Below are positions 1 to 9,271 of a stretch of DNA of 64,000 nt, piece after piece; position 1 is the first letter of the stretch; each line of letters opens with the position of its first letter. The notes under the pieces were generated by a model. It was not told the DNA's origin and made no database searches. It worked only from the letters and a program-made list of their open reading frames with translations. Source of the stretch: Rhodanobacter sp. (GTDB lineage Bacteria; Pseudomonadota; Gammaproteobacteria; Xanthomonadales; Rhodanobacteraceae); the NCBI GenBank assembly GCA_030148505.1, contig JASBTI010000015.1:1-64000 (forward strand). Reading direction: 5' to 3'. The position numbers were made by a program, and so were the translations under genes.

Positions 1-573
1 TCTCAGGTTCGGGTCAGTCGTGCCATCGGCCGCCCTCAGGGGGCCATTGACCACCCACTCGCTGGTCAGCGGTCCGGAAAGCCAGAGGTTGCACTGGCTG
101 TCCCACGGCCTGCAGGCCTTCGCGCTGCTGGCCGCCTGCAATAGACCATGAGCGTTCACCGTGTAGCTCTTGCCGCCGATGTCGATCGCTACCTTGCTGT
201 CGTAGCCCGTTGCGAGCAGTTGCGACAAGCTGACAGGCCGTCGGGCTGTGGCAGCTGGCCCGGTAGAAAGCGTCAGGGGTAGCTTTGCGTTACCGGGCAG
301 CGCGGGGACCATCGCCGTCAGCACCGCGTGACGCAAGCTGCCGTCTGGGTTGCTCGCCTTGGTATCCACCTGCAAGGCAAGCGGCTGGCCATTGAGGGTC
401 GCCGTTAGCGTCGTGCCCTGAGGCACGTCGCCGTCCTTGAAGATCTGGCCGAAGGTGAGCGGAACCTCGGTTTGCATTTGCGTGGCTTGGCTGACCACGT
501 TATTCGTCACCACCGTTGTGCCGCGCGCCGGCAACGCACCGAGTAGAACTACGCGCCCCGCGTAGGCGCTCAT
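1..573 (-). CDS. RIFT-barrel-like exported protein, C-terminus cut by the window edge
   Basis: The reverse strand is open without a stop from an ATG at 573 to base 1, giving 191 visible codons. The stretch VPLTFGQIFKDGDVP, followed by a beta-rich segment and KASNPDGSLRHAVL, resembles the N-terminal RIFT-barrel domain found on some large secreted proteins of polysaccharide and exosortase loci. Two cysteines (KACRPWDSQC) lie near the edge. No convincing signal peptide follows the ATG. The frame also stays open upstream to a GTG at 642, and neither start has a good ribosome site, so the start is uncertain. It lies downstream of prsT on the same strand, with 695 bases between. That suggests an exported or surface role, but the family assignment is from recall of motif style only. 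Confidence 0.6.
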   Translation of the reverse strand, partial: MSAYAGRVVLLGALPARGTTVVTNNVVSQATQMQTEVPLTFGQIFKDGDVPQGTTLTATLNGQPLALQVDTKASNPDGSLRHAVLTAMVPALPGNAKLPLTLSTGPAATARRPVSLSQLLATGYDSKVAIDIGGKSYTVNAHGLLQAASSAKACRPWDSQCNLWLSGPLTSEWVVNGPLRAADGTTDPNLR

Positions 574-1268
574 AAATTTTCCGACAAACCGCAAAATTCG
601 GCCTGCCTGAATTGCTCCTGGTGATTGCAGCTCTATGTTCACTGTGATTTTTCTGCCTTGCCTCGCGTGGATGGTCGAGGAAACCCATGCATGTGATGGC
701 CGGCTTCATCGGCGCTATCCGCCACGACCCCAAAGGAACACGGTGGGCCTGGTGCCGGTGGTCGGTACGATGGCGGAACGCCACCGCCGCCAGATCCTCA
801 AAACTGTGATTCGACCTTACCCTTTCGTGCCGGTGGCAAGCTGTGCGGTCTTCCACATCCTGACTAATCCATCGGTGTTCGTCCCGCAAAAAACCGCTGG
901 CATTCGCCACCTGCGAGGCAGGGGGCTGGGTGCGCTAGCTCTCGGGATGCGGATTAGTAATAGTGGCGCTGATCTCGCGCAGGTACGCTGGTATCTCAGT
1001 GCGCAAGCTTGTCGGCCCGGAGAACGGCCTATAGTGGAACGGGGCAGCAATCGGAGAGGGGGGACAAAAGACCATCCATTGCGCCCCGTGCATAAGCCCA
1101 GCCGGGCGCGAAGCCATGTGGGCAGGCTCCAGCTCGTGTGCTATCTACCTACATCGACCGGAACTTTCTTTCGCCAGGTGCGCACCCTTCTCCGCCTCTG
1201 CGGCACGCCTCTTTCTACGAGGAAAGGAGCTATCGTACGCGGGCTTCAAGAATAATCAGGAGCGACTG
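574..1268. other. Intergenic, no supported gene
   Basis: This 695-base stretch lies between the left-edge gene and prsT. Open frames up to 206 codons occur on the plus strand (635-1255), but their composition is arginine- and proline-rich shadow-like and no family is recognisable. I looked for sigma-54 -24/-12 promoters because PrsR is a sigma-54 activator. On the minus strand none fits. On the plus strand TGGCGC-N5-TCGC at 964-978 has correct spacing but two mismatches and no gene behind it. Confidence 0.5.
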
Positions 1269-4088
1269 CTATTTGTCGGGGGCGCCGCTGGCTGCACCAC
1301 CGAGCTCCCGGTACAGTTTTTCCGCCGCTTGCCTGTCATGGAAATCGGCACCTGATTTTTCCAGCGCCAGAAGGGTCGTTCGCGCGCCGACCGTGTCGCC
1401 GGTGCGCGCTTGAGCTACGGCCAGATGATATTGGATAGCCGGAACCTTCGGATCTTTGCTGGCCGCTTGCCGCAGGATCGGTACGGCCATCTTGGGCTGG
1501 TTGGCTGCGATCAGCGCCCAGCCATATGTGTCCGCAACACTAGCCGAGTGGGGGGCCAATTTGTAAGCACGCTCCGCCAGTTCCCGTGCCTTGGGGTTGC
1601 GTTGTTCTGCGTAAACCCAGGCAAGGTTGTTGAGTGCGTCGATATTGGATGGATAAGTTTTCAGCACGTGTTGGTACTGACTGGCGGCCAACATGTTCTG
1701 CGCATGGTTCAAATAGTGCTGGGCCAACAGCAGGCGTATGGCGGCATCGTCTGGATGTTTGGCCAACCAGTCACGCAGCACGCCCTCCGGGGCTTTGGCG
1801 CCGTCTTTGCTAAGTGCCAGAAAGTTCTTGATCACCAGCGGCCGGTCGTAACGCAGCTTCAGTCCCCGCTGATAGGCCTCGGCGGCCTCGCGATAGGACT
1901 TATTAGCCATGTACAGGTCGCCCTCGAGCGCGAAGCCAGCGGCCTTGTCGGCAGGCTGTTTTTGCAGTGTCCGCGCGAGAGAGAGGGCGCCTGGCAGGTC
2001 GTGGTCGTGCCATTTCAGGAATGCTCGCAGCGCCACCGCCGTCACTTGCTCGGGATTGGTCTTTATCACCTCATCGAGATTGTGTTCGGCCTCCTTTGTG
2101 TTTCTGCTGAGAATCTGTGCGCGCGCCAGATTGGTGCGATACAAAGGCACCTGCGGCGCCAGCTTCACCGCTCGCTGTAACGGCTTCAACGCCTCGTCGT
2201 GGTGGCCGGCATTGAGTTCAGCTGCGCCGAGCGCATTGAGCGCAGCCGGATTGTCGGGGCCGGCCGCCACCAGGCGTTTGGCGGTGCTTACGGCTTCCTC
2301 GAATTGACCGCTTTCGCTGTATATCATCACCAACCCGATATGCGCGGTGGCGGATTTCGGTGCAGCACTGATGGCCTGCTTGAACCACTCGATGGCTTGT
2401 GCTTTCTTGCCTTGCACCATGGCAAGCCGGCCCAGCGCAGTCATGGCTGCGGCGTTGCGCGGATCCTTTTTCAACACCGCTTTGTAGCGAACCTCGGCAT
2501 CTCCGTAATGGCCTTCGAGTGAATCCAGACTGCCCAGGTTCATGAGCGCGGCGATGCCCTTGGGGTCGAGTTTATAGGCCTCGAAATACTGGGTGCGTGC
2601 TTCAGTGTGCCGGCCGGCAGCAACCAGTGCAGTTCCGTACAGCAGGTGCGCAGCACTGTCTTGCGGATTCCGGGCGGCATATTGGGCGGCCACTTTTATT
2701 GCATCGGTCGGGCGCTTCTCACGCACATAGGTCATGACCAGCAAACTGTTCCGTCGCTCCTCGACGGAGGCATTGCCTGCGGGAATCTCCCGAAGCAGGC
2801 GGATGGCTTCGGATTCATCCCCGTTGGCGAAAGCCATGCCTGCGCGCGCGAATTGGCCGTCGGACGGATTGCTAGTGCCGGTTTGGGAGGTTGCCGCTTC
2901 CGGTAACCCGGCCTTTGCGGCAGCCGCACTCTGCAACAATGCCATCAGCCTGGGGTCGGAAGGCGCGCCTGGCACGACTGGCCGTAGCGTGTCCAATGCC
3001 TGGCGTGAACGACCTTCGCGGTACAACGTGAGCGCCAGCAACTTACGGGCATCGACATTCTTTTGATCCATGCCCACGACGTTGCTGAGGTACATCTCTG
3101 CTTGGCCGTAATTGCCTTCCGCGTAGTTGACGGCTCCCATGAGCAACTGCGCCTGCGGGTTATCCGGCGACATTTTGAGCACCTGCTGAAGCTCGGAGAT
3201 GGCATCGTCCAGATGCCCCTGCTTGTACAACACCACGGCGTGCAGATAGTGGGGGTAGGGCTGCTGCGCCGACATCTTTTCCAGTGTTCGAATATTGACC
3301 AGAGCCTTGTCAAACTGATTTTGTTGTGCTTGTGCGTTGGCCAACCGAGCTAACGTATAAAAACGCTCTTGCGGCAGCCAATCCGGGCTCTTGAAGCCCA
3401 GTACTTTCTGATAATCCGATTCGGCGCTGTCAAAATTTCCCTCGTCGAACGCCAGATCGCCCTTCGCGACCCAGGCCTGCGGGTTATCCGGCGACGCGGT
3501 CAATGCCAGTTGCAGGTAGTGGTTGGCGGAATCGGGATCTTTGGCGAGAGTCGCCAGCTTGGCGAGCCCAACCAGCGCGGCTGGATTCTTGGGGTCCAGT
3601 TTCAACGCGGCCTGGTACGACTGTCGAGCCTTGTCGAACTGTTTGAGTCCACTATACGCATCGCCCCGTAGCGAATTTATGCGCACTTTGATTTTCTGTT
3701 CTAAGGTCTTATCTGGGGGCAGCGTTTCAAGCAACTTGTCGTACTGGTGTGTCACCAGCAGCGCACGTCCCATGGGTACCGCCCAATGTTCTGGCGGCAC
3801 GCCGTTGAGCTTGGCGTTTTGCAGTTCGCTCAGGGCTCCTTTCGGATCCCCAAGCATCAGCGAGGCTTGCCCGAGCAACAACCAGGCGTTGCCGTCCTTG
3901 CTATCGCGTTGCAAGACCTTCTTGGCCTCGATGTAAGCTGCGCGATACTCTCCATTGGCTTGATATTTGTTACCGGCATCCAGGCTCGCATGCCCGCTGG
4001 TGAGGCCACATCCGCTCAACAGCAGGGTGACGCAAAGCAACGCCAAACCGTGGCGAACGATCCAGGTATCGAGCTTGATCAAGCGCAT
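1269..4088 (-). CDS. prsT: PEP-CTERM system TPR-repeat lipoprotein PrsT
   Basis: A 939-residue protein made almost entirely of tetratricopeptide repeats. The N-terminus has a short basic start, a hydrophobic segment and the lipobox LLSGCG, with Cys27 as the predicted lipidated residue, so it should be an envelope-anchored scaffold. Repeats such as DPKNPAALVGLAKLA and DPRNAAAMTALGRLA run from about residue 35 to 930. Length and repeat pattern fit the PrsT family, which accompanies exosortase-A (PEP-CTERM) exopolysaccharide loci and is thought to act in assembly or export of the polymer. It is the third gene of prsK-prsR-prsT, 39 bases after prsR. The exact molecular role of PrsT is not established. 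Confidence 0.9.
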   Translation of the reverse strand: MRLIKLDTWIVRHGLALLCVTLLLSGCGLTSGHASLDAGNKYQANGEYRAAYIEAKKVLQRDSKDGNAWLLLGQASLMLGDPKGALSELQNAKLNGVPPEHWAVPMGRALLVTHQYDKLLETLPPDKTLEQKIKVRINSLRGDAYSGLKQFDKARQSYQAALKLDPKNPAALVGLAKLATLAKDPDSANHYLQLALTASPDNPQAWVAKGDLAFDEGNFDSAESDYQKVLGFKSPDWLPQERFYTLARLANAQAQQNQFDKALVNIRTLEKMSAQQPYPHYLHAVVLYKQGHLDDAISELQQVLKMSPDNPQAQLLMGAVNYAEGNYGQAEMYLSNVVGMDQKNVDARKLLALTLYREGRSRQALDTLRPVVPGAPSDPRLMALLQSAAAAKAGLPEAATSQTGTSNPSDGQFARAGMAFANGDESEAIRLLREIPAGNASVEERRNSLLVMTYVREKRPTDAIKVAAQYAARNPQDSAAHLLYGTALVAAGRHTEARTQYFEAYKLDPKGIAALMNLGSLDSLEGHYGDAEVRYKAVLKKDPRNAAAMTALGRLAMVQGKKAQAIEWFKQAISAAPKSATAHIGLVMIYSESGQFEEAVSTAKRLVAAGPDNPAALNALGAAELNAGHHDEALKPLQRAVKLAPQVPLYRTNLARAQILSRNTKEAEHNLDEVIKTNPEQVTAVALRAFLKWHDHDLPGALSLARTLQKQPADKAAGFALEGDLYMANKSYREAAEAYQRGLKLRYDRPLVIKNFLALSKDGAKAPEGVLRDWLAKHPDDAAIRLLLAQHYLNHAQNMLAASQYQHVLKTYPSNIDALNNLAWVYAEQRNPKARELAERAYKLAPHSASVADTYGWALIAANQPKMAVPILRQAASKDPKVPAIQYHLAVAQARTGDTVGARTTLLALEKSGADFHDRQAAEKLYRELGGAASGAPDK

Positions 4089-4127
4089 ATTTTTTAACCC
4101 TCAGTTCACCCGACGCAATGCACGGGG

Positions 4128-5489
4128 TCAGTCCGTATCGGTAGGTTTTTTCAATTCATGCTTGCCCAGAAGATCATAGAGCGTCGGTCGGCTGATGCCC
4201 AGCAAGCTTGCAACCCGCGAAAGATTGCCGCCGGCCTGGGTCAAGGCCCGCTGGATGGCACTCTTTTCAGCGTCACTTCGTACTTTGTGCAGGTCCAGGA
4301 TATCCTCGCCGACCGCACCGAGATGCAGTGCTTCAAGTCCGATCTGCTTTTCATCGGCCATGATGACGGCGCTGTTGACGACGTTTTCCAACTCGCGCAC
4401 GTTCCCGGGCCACGGACATGCCTCGATGGCCTTGACCGCCTTAGCGGTAAATCCGCGAACTGCGCGTCCGTGGCGCGTGGCGGCCTGCTCGAGAAAGTGC
4501 TGTGCAAGGGTCACCGCGTCACCGGCGCGTTCGCGCAGTGGCGGAAGTCGAACGCTCACTTCGCTGATGCGATAGAAAAGGTCTTCACGAAAGCGTCCTT
4601 CACGAATCAGCGCAGGCAGATCTTGATGGGTAGCGCAGATGATGCGCACATCTACCGGGATCGTTTCGCGTCCCCCGATGCGCTCGATCACTCGCTCCTC
4701 GAAAAAACGCAGCAGCTTGGCCTGGAGTGCTAAGGGCATGTCGCCGATCTCGTCAAGCAACAGGCTGCCGTTGACGGCCAGTTCGATCTTGCCCTTGGTT
4801 TGCTTGTGCGCGCCGGTGTAAGCGCCCTTCTCATAGCCGAAGAGCTCGGCTTCCAGCAGGTTTTCGGGGATGGCCGCGCAATTAATTGCCACAAAAGGCC
4901 CAGCGCGTCGCGAGCTCAGGCGATGCACCGCGCGTGCGAACAATTCCTTGCCCGTGCCGGTTTCTCCGAGCAGCAGGACGGTGGCGTTCGAGGGGCTGAC
5001 CTTCTCCACCATCCGGTAAGCGTTCAACATGGCTGCACTGCTGCCGATAATGCCTTCAAATACCGCCGTCGACTGGCTTCTGAGCGTGCGGTTCTCGGCC
5101 TCAAGCTCGTGTACCCGGAATGCGCGATCCACGATCAGGCGCAGGACTTCCAGGTCCAGCGGCTTGGAGCAGAAATCGTAGGCGCCGCAGCCGATGGACT
5201 TTACGGCGTTGTCACGATCTCCGTTGCCAGTGACTACGATGATCTTGGTGTGCGGCGATTCCTCGAGAATCTCCGTCACCGTGGCGAAACCTTCGGTAGT
5301 GCCGGTGGCGTCGGGGGGCAAGCCTAGATCTTGCAGCACGACTGCCGGCTGTTGTCGACGCAGCAGGGCGAGTGCCGCCTTCCTATCGCCAGCGATGATG
5401 ACGTCGTAATCCTCAAAGCTCCAGCGCAACTGGCTCTGCAGGCCGACATCGTCCTCGACGATCATCAGGCAACGGTGCTTTTGGCTCAT
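4128..5489 (-). CDS. prsR: PEP-CTERM-box response regulator PrsR (sigma-54 activator)
   Basis: A 453-residue NtrC-type regulator. The receiver domain (1-125) has acidic residues near position 12, phospho-acceptor Asp54 in LQDLGLP and conserved Lys109. The central AAA+ domain (about 145-375) has Walker A GETGTGKE at 175-182 and the sigma-54 contact loop as GAYTGA, the accepted variant of GAFTGA. The C-terminus is a Fis-type helix-turn-helix (NLSRVASLLGISRPTLYDLL). The family activates sigma-54 promoters of PEP-CTERM and exopolysaccharide genes. Its start ATG overlaps the prsK stop (ATGA), so the two are translationally coupled. Family level call is secure; the targets in this genome are not in view. 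Confidence 0.93.
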   Translation of the reverse strand: MSQKHRCLMIVEDDVGLQSQLRWSFEDYDVIIAGDRKAALALLRRQQPAVVLQDLGLPPDATGTTEGFATVTEILEESPHTKIIVVTGNGDRDNAVKSIGCGAYDFCSKPLDLEVLRLIVDRAFRVHELEAENRTLRSQSTAVFEGIIGSSAAMLNAYRMVEKVSPSNATVLLLGETGTGKELFARAVHRLSSRRAGPFVAINCAAIPENLLEAELFGYEKGAYTGAHKQTKGKIELAVNGSLLLDEIGDMPLALQAKLLRFFEERVIERIGGRETIPVDVRIICATHQDLPALIREGRFREDLFYRISEVSVRLPPLRERAGDAVTLAQHFLEQAATRHGRAVRGFTAKAVKAIEACPWPGNVRELENVVNSAVIMADEKQIGLEALHLGAVGEDILDLHKVRSDAEKSAIQRALTQAGGNLSRVASLLGISRPTLYDLLGKHELKKPTDTD

Positions 5490-7567
5490 GACGCAGCCCT
5501 CAACCTGCCAGTCGTTGTTGCATCACCCGCGGGTTCGGCCAGCGGCAGCTGAATAGCGAACACGGTGCCGTGGTTGGGGATACTGTTCACCTGCATCGCC
5601 CCGCCCAGCGAACGCACATATTCGCGGGCCTGATAGGCGCCGATACCCATGCCTCTGCTCCCTTTGGTGGTAAAAAATGGCTTGAATAGTCGGTTGCGGA
5701 TGAACTCTTCATCCATACCCGCTCCGTCATCCTTGATTTCGATCAGCGCATACCCGGACTCGCGCTCGGCTCTCAGTGTGACATGACCATGGGCCTGTGC
5801 TGCATCCTGGGCGTTGCGAATCACGTGTCCCAGCACCGTCGCAAGCTGCTCGGCGTTGGCCTGTACCCACAGGTCTTCCGCGGCACGCTGGTACTCGGGT
5901 TGCGGCTGTTGAGCGCGGCATTCGTCGAGTGCCTTGTGGATTACCGCCGTGAGCTGCACGCGACTATGCCTGGTCGGCATTCCATCGCCGCGCAACTGCT
6001 CGAGCAGCCGCGCGATGCGGTGCACTGAATTGGCCACGGTCGTGAGCATGTCATCCACAAAGGCGGGGTTGTGCTTGTGACGTTCGGCGTTTTGCAACAG
6101 CAGTGATTGCTGCGCTGCAAGATTCTTGAGGTCGTGCATCAGGAATGCGGTGAGCTGGTTGAAGCCTTCGAACTGGCGCGCTTCGGCTAGGCGCCGAGCA
6201 TCGGCTGCCTGGGCCAAGGTGCCCGCTACCTGGCCGCCGGCTACCCGGAGCAAATCAATGTCTTCCCAATCGAGTGCGCGGCCAGCGCGTGCGTGCGCAA
6301 GTACTACGAAACCGATGAGTCGATCTTCCTGCACCAGTGGTACCAATAGCCATGCGCGCGTCAGGGCGACCAACTCGGCGGGCGCCCGAAGTTCTTCATC
6401 GCCCAGAGGTGGTGGTTCGCTCAAATCATAAATCCATCGGCGTTCGCGCATGATTCCGAACACCGGCAGGTCGGATGGGAGCTTCAGGCCGATCGGCGTC
6501 GGCATATTCCAGGACGTTTCCGGCACGTACTCATCAGCGTCGTTGTGCATGAACAGCGCTCCTCCCGGACTGTCCATGATCTGCGCCATCGCCCGTATAC
6601 CGCGTTGCTGTAGCTCCGTATCGCTGGCGGACAACGTGGCCGACAGACGCAACCATTCTTCGCGATAATCGTGGCGAAAACTGAAGAAGTTCTTGTTCAG
6701 GAACACGCGAAGATGCGAGCGCACCTGACCGGAAAATATGATGGAGAGCACGACCAGCAGGGCGAAACAGGCAAGCGTGATTTCCGCCACCCGGCCCCAA
6801 TCGCCTCCGTACAGACGCACGTAGTAGCCACCTATCGCCGTGGCGATGATGTAAAACGCGACCACCAGCAGGCTGGTGGAGTAGAACACGGCACGCCGCG
6901 ACACTCCGACTTCCAGCGACCATTGCGGGTTGCGGACCGCCGCCACCATCAGTAGCGGCACCAGCAAGGCGTCGATGAAACCGCGCGCCGCCCAGGCGCT
7001 GATACTCAACTGCCGGTAAAGTACCGCGTAGGAATACATGAGAATGTCGTAGGCGAACAGCATGCCGAGCGCGATCACCAGAAACTTGAGCGCCCAACGT
7101 CGTTCCGGTTGGACATTACGGTAGATTTGCTCGAGAAACACGACTCCAGTGAGGGCGAGGATCAGCACCCCGACTAGAGGCACGTTGACGCTGAACGGCA
7201 AGCCCATCATCTGCGGCCAGCCCGTCACTGGCCCTAGACAGTAAAGCGCGAGCACGATCCAGAGCATGTGGGCGGCGACGCGCAAGCCTTTCAGCAGGCC
7301 GGCCATCGGCCACGCGCCGAATAGGGCGCTTACGAAAACGAGCCAGGCACCGTAGCGCAGAACCTCGGCCATCAGTACCCAGTTGACCGCCACGTTGCGC
7401 CGCCACTCGGCATAGGCCAGAAACGCCGCCCACAGGACCGAGACCATCGTGGCCAGGATCAGCAGGGCACCGGTACGCTGCCCACGCCAACCCACGACCA
7501 ACAGCGCCGTACCTGCGAGGAACGCAGCGGCGGCGATCACATAACTGGTTATGACGATGAGGTGCAT
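5486..7567 (-). CDS. prsK: PEP-CTERM system histidine kinase PrsK
   Basis: A 693-residue sensor kinase. Residues 1-280 contain about eight hydrophobic segments forming an integral membrane input domain. A GAF-like segment follows at about 315-455. The dimerisation/phospho-acceptor helix carries LMHDLKNLAAQQ with His478, the H-D-L-K-N variant typical of PrsK rather than the usual H-E-L-R. The ATPase domain has an N box (HVIRNAQDAAQ), a G1 box (DDGAGM) and a G2 box (GMGIGAY) at about 575-675. It is the first gene of prsK-prsR-prsT and should phosphorylate PrsR. The signal sensed is unknown. Confidence 0.93.
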   Translation of the reverse strand: MHLIVITSYVIAAAAFLAGTALLVVGWRGQRTGALLILATMVSVLWAAFLAYAEWRRNVAVNWVLMAEVLRYGAWLVFVSALFGAWPMAGLLKGLRVAAHMLWIVLALYCLGPVTGWPQMMGLPFSVNVPLVGVLILALTGVVFLEQIYRNVQPERRWALKFLVIALGMLFAYDILMYSYAVLYRQLSISAWAARGFIDALLVPLLMVAAVRNPQWSLEVGVSRRAVFYSTSLLVVAFYIIATAIGGYYVRLYGGDWGRVAEITLACFALLVVLSIIFSGQVRSHLRVFLNKNFFSFRHDYREEWLRLSATLSASDTELQQRGIRAMAQIMDSPGGALFMHNDADEYVPETSWNMPTPIGLKLPSDLPVFGIMRERRWIYDLSEPPPLGDEELRAPAELVALTRAWLLVPLVQEDRLIGFVVLAHARAGRALDWEDIDLLRVAGGQVAGTLAQAADARRLAEARQFEGFNQLTAFLMHDLKNLAAQQSLLLQNAERHKHNPAFVDDMLTTVANSVHRIARLLEQLRGDGMPTRHSRVQLTAVIHKALDECRAQQPQPEYQRAAEDLWVQANAEQLATVLGHVIRNAQDAAQAHGHVTLRAERESGYALIEIKDDGAGMDEEFIRNRLFKPFFTTKGSRGMGIGAYQAREYVRSLGGAMQVNSIPNHGTVFAIQLPLAEPAGDATTTGRLRAAS

Positions 7568-7634
7568 ATCTGGACGACCTCGGGCACGTAGTGCGGTGGG
7601 CTGTGCTCAGCCGGTCCTCAGCCCTCTCCCGGAT

Positions 7635-8804
7635 TTACGCATTGCCAGGCACATGTTGGCTGGAGCTCGCAGAAACTACTGCTTCTTCGTTAACCGCGAG
7701 CGGCGCGATCTGCAAACGCCTGCGAATGTCGGCCGTTACGCGCGCCGCCGTATGGCCATCCCAGAGCTGAGGCTTGCGTCCACGCGGCCAGTGGCCCGCG
7801 ATAATCTCGTCTATCGCTGGCACCAGCTCGGTGGCAGTCACCAGTCGGTTGGTACCCTCAGTGAGGGTAATCGGCCGCTCGGTGGTGGTGCGCAACGTAA
7901 GGCAGGGTATACCGAGATAGGTGGTTTCCTCCTGCACGCCACCCGAATCCGTGATAGTCAGGCGCGCACCGCAGACAAGGTTCATGAAATCCACATAGCC
8001 GAGCGGCTCGACGACGTGCAGGTCAGGCGCTTCCGCAAGTTTCGGCCAAAGACCGAAGGCTTCCAGATTCTTGCGTGTGCGCGGATGGATCGGAAACACC
8101 AACGGCAATCTGGCAGCAATGTCTGTCAGTTGGCTCACAAGCGCGTTGAGCGGGCCAGGTGCGTCTACATTGGACGGACGATGCAGTGTCACCACCGCGT
8201 AACCGCCCTTTTCAAGCCCGAGCCGGCTTCGCTCACCGCTGGCATCAATACGCTCGCGCATCAGTTCGTAGGAATCGATCATGATGTTGCCGACCCGGGT
8301 GATCTTTTCCGGCGGCACGCCTTCGGCGACTAGATTGGCATCCGCGTCCGGTGACGGGGTCCACAAGATGTCGGCGACCGCATCGGTCACCAGTCGGTTG
8401 ACTTCCTCGGGCATTCGGCGGTCGCGGCTGCGCAAACCAGCCTCCAGATGTGCCACTGGAATGCACAGCTTTGTGCCGACCAAGGTACAGGCCAGCGTTG
8501 CGTTGACATCCCCAACCACAACGATCAGGTCCGGTCGATCCGCAACGCAGGCACCTTCGTAGGCGAGCATCACGTTGGCCGTCTGTTCAGCGTGACTGCC
8601 GCTACCCACGCCCAGGTGCAGATCCGGTGCGGGCAACTTCAAATCAGAAAAAAAGGCCTCCGACATGTTGCGGTCGTAGTGTTGGCCGGTATGCACCAGC
8701 CGCAAGTGACACCACGATTGCTCGCGCAACGCGTGGAACAGCGGCGCGACCTTCATAAAATTCGGCCGCGCGGCCGCGATCAAGTCAATTCTGAGCCGCT
8801 GCAT
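7635..8804 (-). CDS. wecB: UDP-N-acetylglucosamine 2-epimerase, non-hydrolysing
   Basis: A 389-residue cytoplasmic enzyme interconverting UDP-GlcNAc and UDP-ManNAc. The start IAAARPNFMKVAPL is the nucleotide-binding opening of the family in the ARPNFMK variant common in polysaccharide loci. Also present are HAEQTANVM, LEAGLRSRDRRMPEE, FPIHPRTRK and the C-terminal UDP-binding stretch DSGGVQEETTYLGIPCLTLR. It lies 67 bases upstream of prsK on the same strand, so it may share a transcript with the regulatory trio, and divergent from the dehydrogenase at 9272. The product would feed ManNAc or ManNAcA into an exopolysaccharide. Confidence 0.93.
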   Translation of the reverse strand: MQRLRIDLIAAARPNFMKVAPLFHALREQSWCHLRLVHTGQHYDRNMSEAFFSDLKLPAPDLHLGVGSGSHAEQTANVMLAYEGACVADRPDLIVVVGDVNATLACTLVGTKLCIPVAHLEAGLRSRDRRMPEEVNRLVTDAVADILWTPSPDADANLVAEGVPPEKITRVGNIMIDSYELMRERIDASGERSRLGLEKGGYAVVTLHRPSNVDAPGPLNALVSQLTDIAARLPLVFPIHPRTRKNLEAFGLWPKLAEAPDLHVVEPLGYVDFMNLVCGARLTITDSGGVQEETTYLGIPCLTLRTTTERPITLTEGTNRLVTATELVPAIDEIIAGHWPRGRKPQLWDGHTAARVTADIRRRLQIAPLAVNEEAVVSASSSQHVPGNA

Positions 8805-9271
8805 GACAGGGCATCCCCCGATCCATATGGTTTTGAGTGTGGCAAGTCGTCGTCTCCATACTAACGGGTTATTTCGTGAGAATCTTTATTGTCCCATCCG
8901 GGATCTACACGGTTGCTTTAGAACCTCAGCATCCTGATGACATCCCTGCTCGATGAAGGGCGATCTCGCGCTACCGCCTTCGGCGCGCTTTGCCCGCGGC
9001 GTGGGTCTGGTGGGAAACCTTCACGCGGGTCAGACACATTCCCTTGACCCGGGCCATGCTCTGCTACGCACTTGACGACACCGGTATGCACGCCATAGTC
9101 CGGCTACCACCGCCTACCCGCTTCAAGCGCCTTTTTTTATCTGCTCGTACTCGTGTCGTGACTGCTGCGAACCGGGACTGCTTTGCTGACCTGCGTCCTC
9201 TCTGCGTCCGGCCATCGGCCTTGTTTCAGAATGAAGATCAGCGCCAATCAGGTAACCTAAAAGAGTCAATC
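8805..9271. other. Divergent intergenic region between wecB and the UDP-sugar dehydrogenase
   Basis: A 467-base spacer that must hold promoters in both directions. The plus-strand dehydrogenase frame stays open upstream to 8990, but that extension (tryptophan- and arginine-rich) has no family similarity and I treat it as non-coding. A run of seven T occurs near 9135. No clear operator, riboswitch or sigma-54 site was seen. Confidence 0.5.

Noticed and set aside
964..978. Sigma-54-like promoter TGGCGC-N5-TCGC
   Set aside because: Spacing is right but two consensus positions differ and no gene follows on that strand.
635..1255. A 206-codon plus-strand open frame left of prsT
   Set aside because: Arginine-rich, no recognisable domain, no good ribosome site, and overlaps other random frames in a GC-rich region.
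8990..9271. N-terminal extension of the UDP-sugar dehydrogenase
   Set aside because: The first 94 codons have no family similarity; homology starts right after the ATG at 9272.
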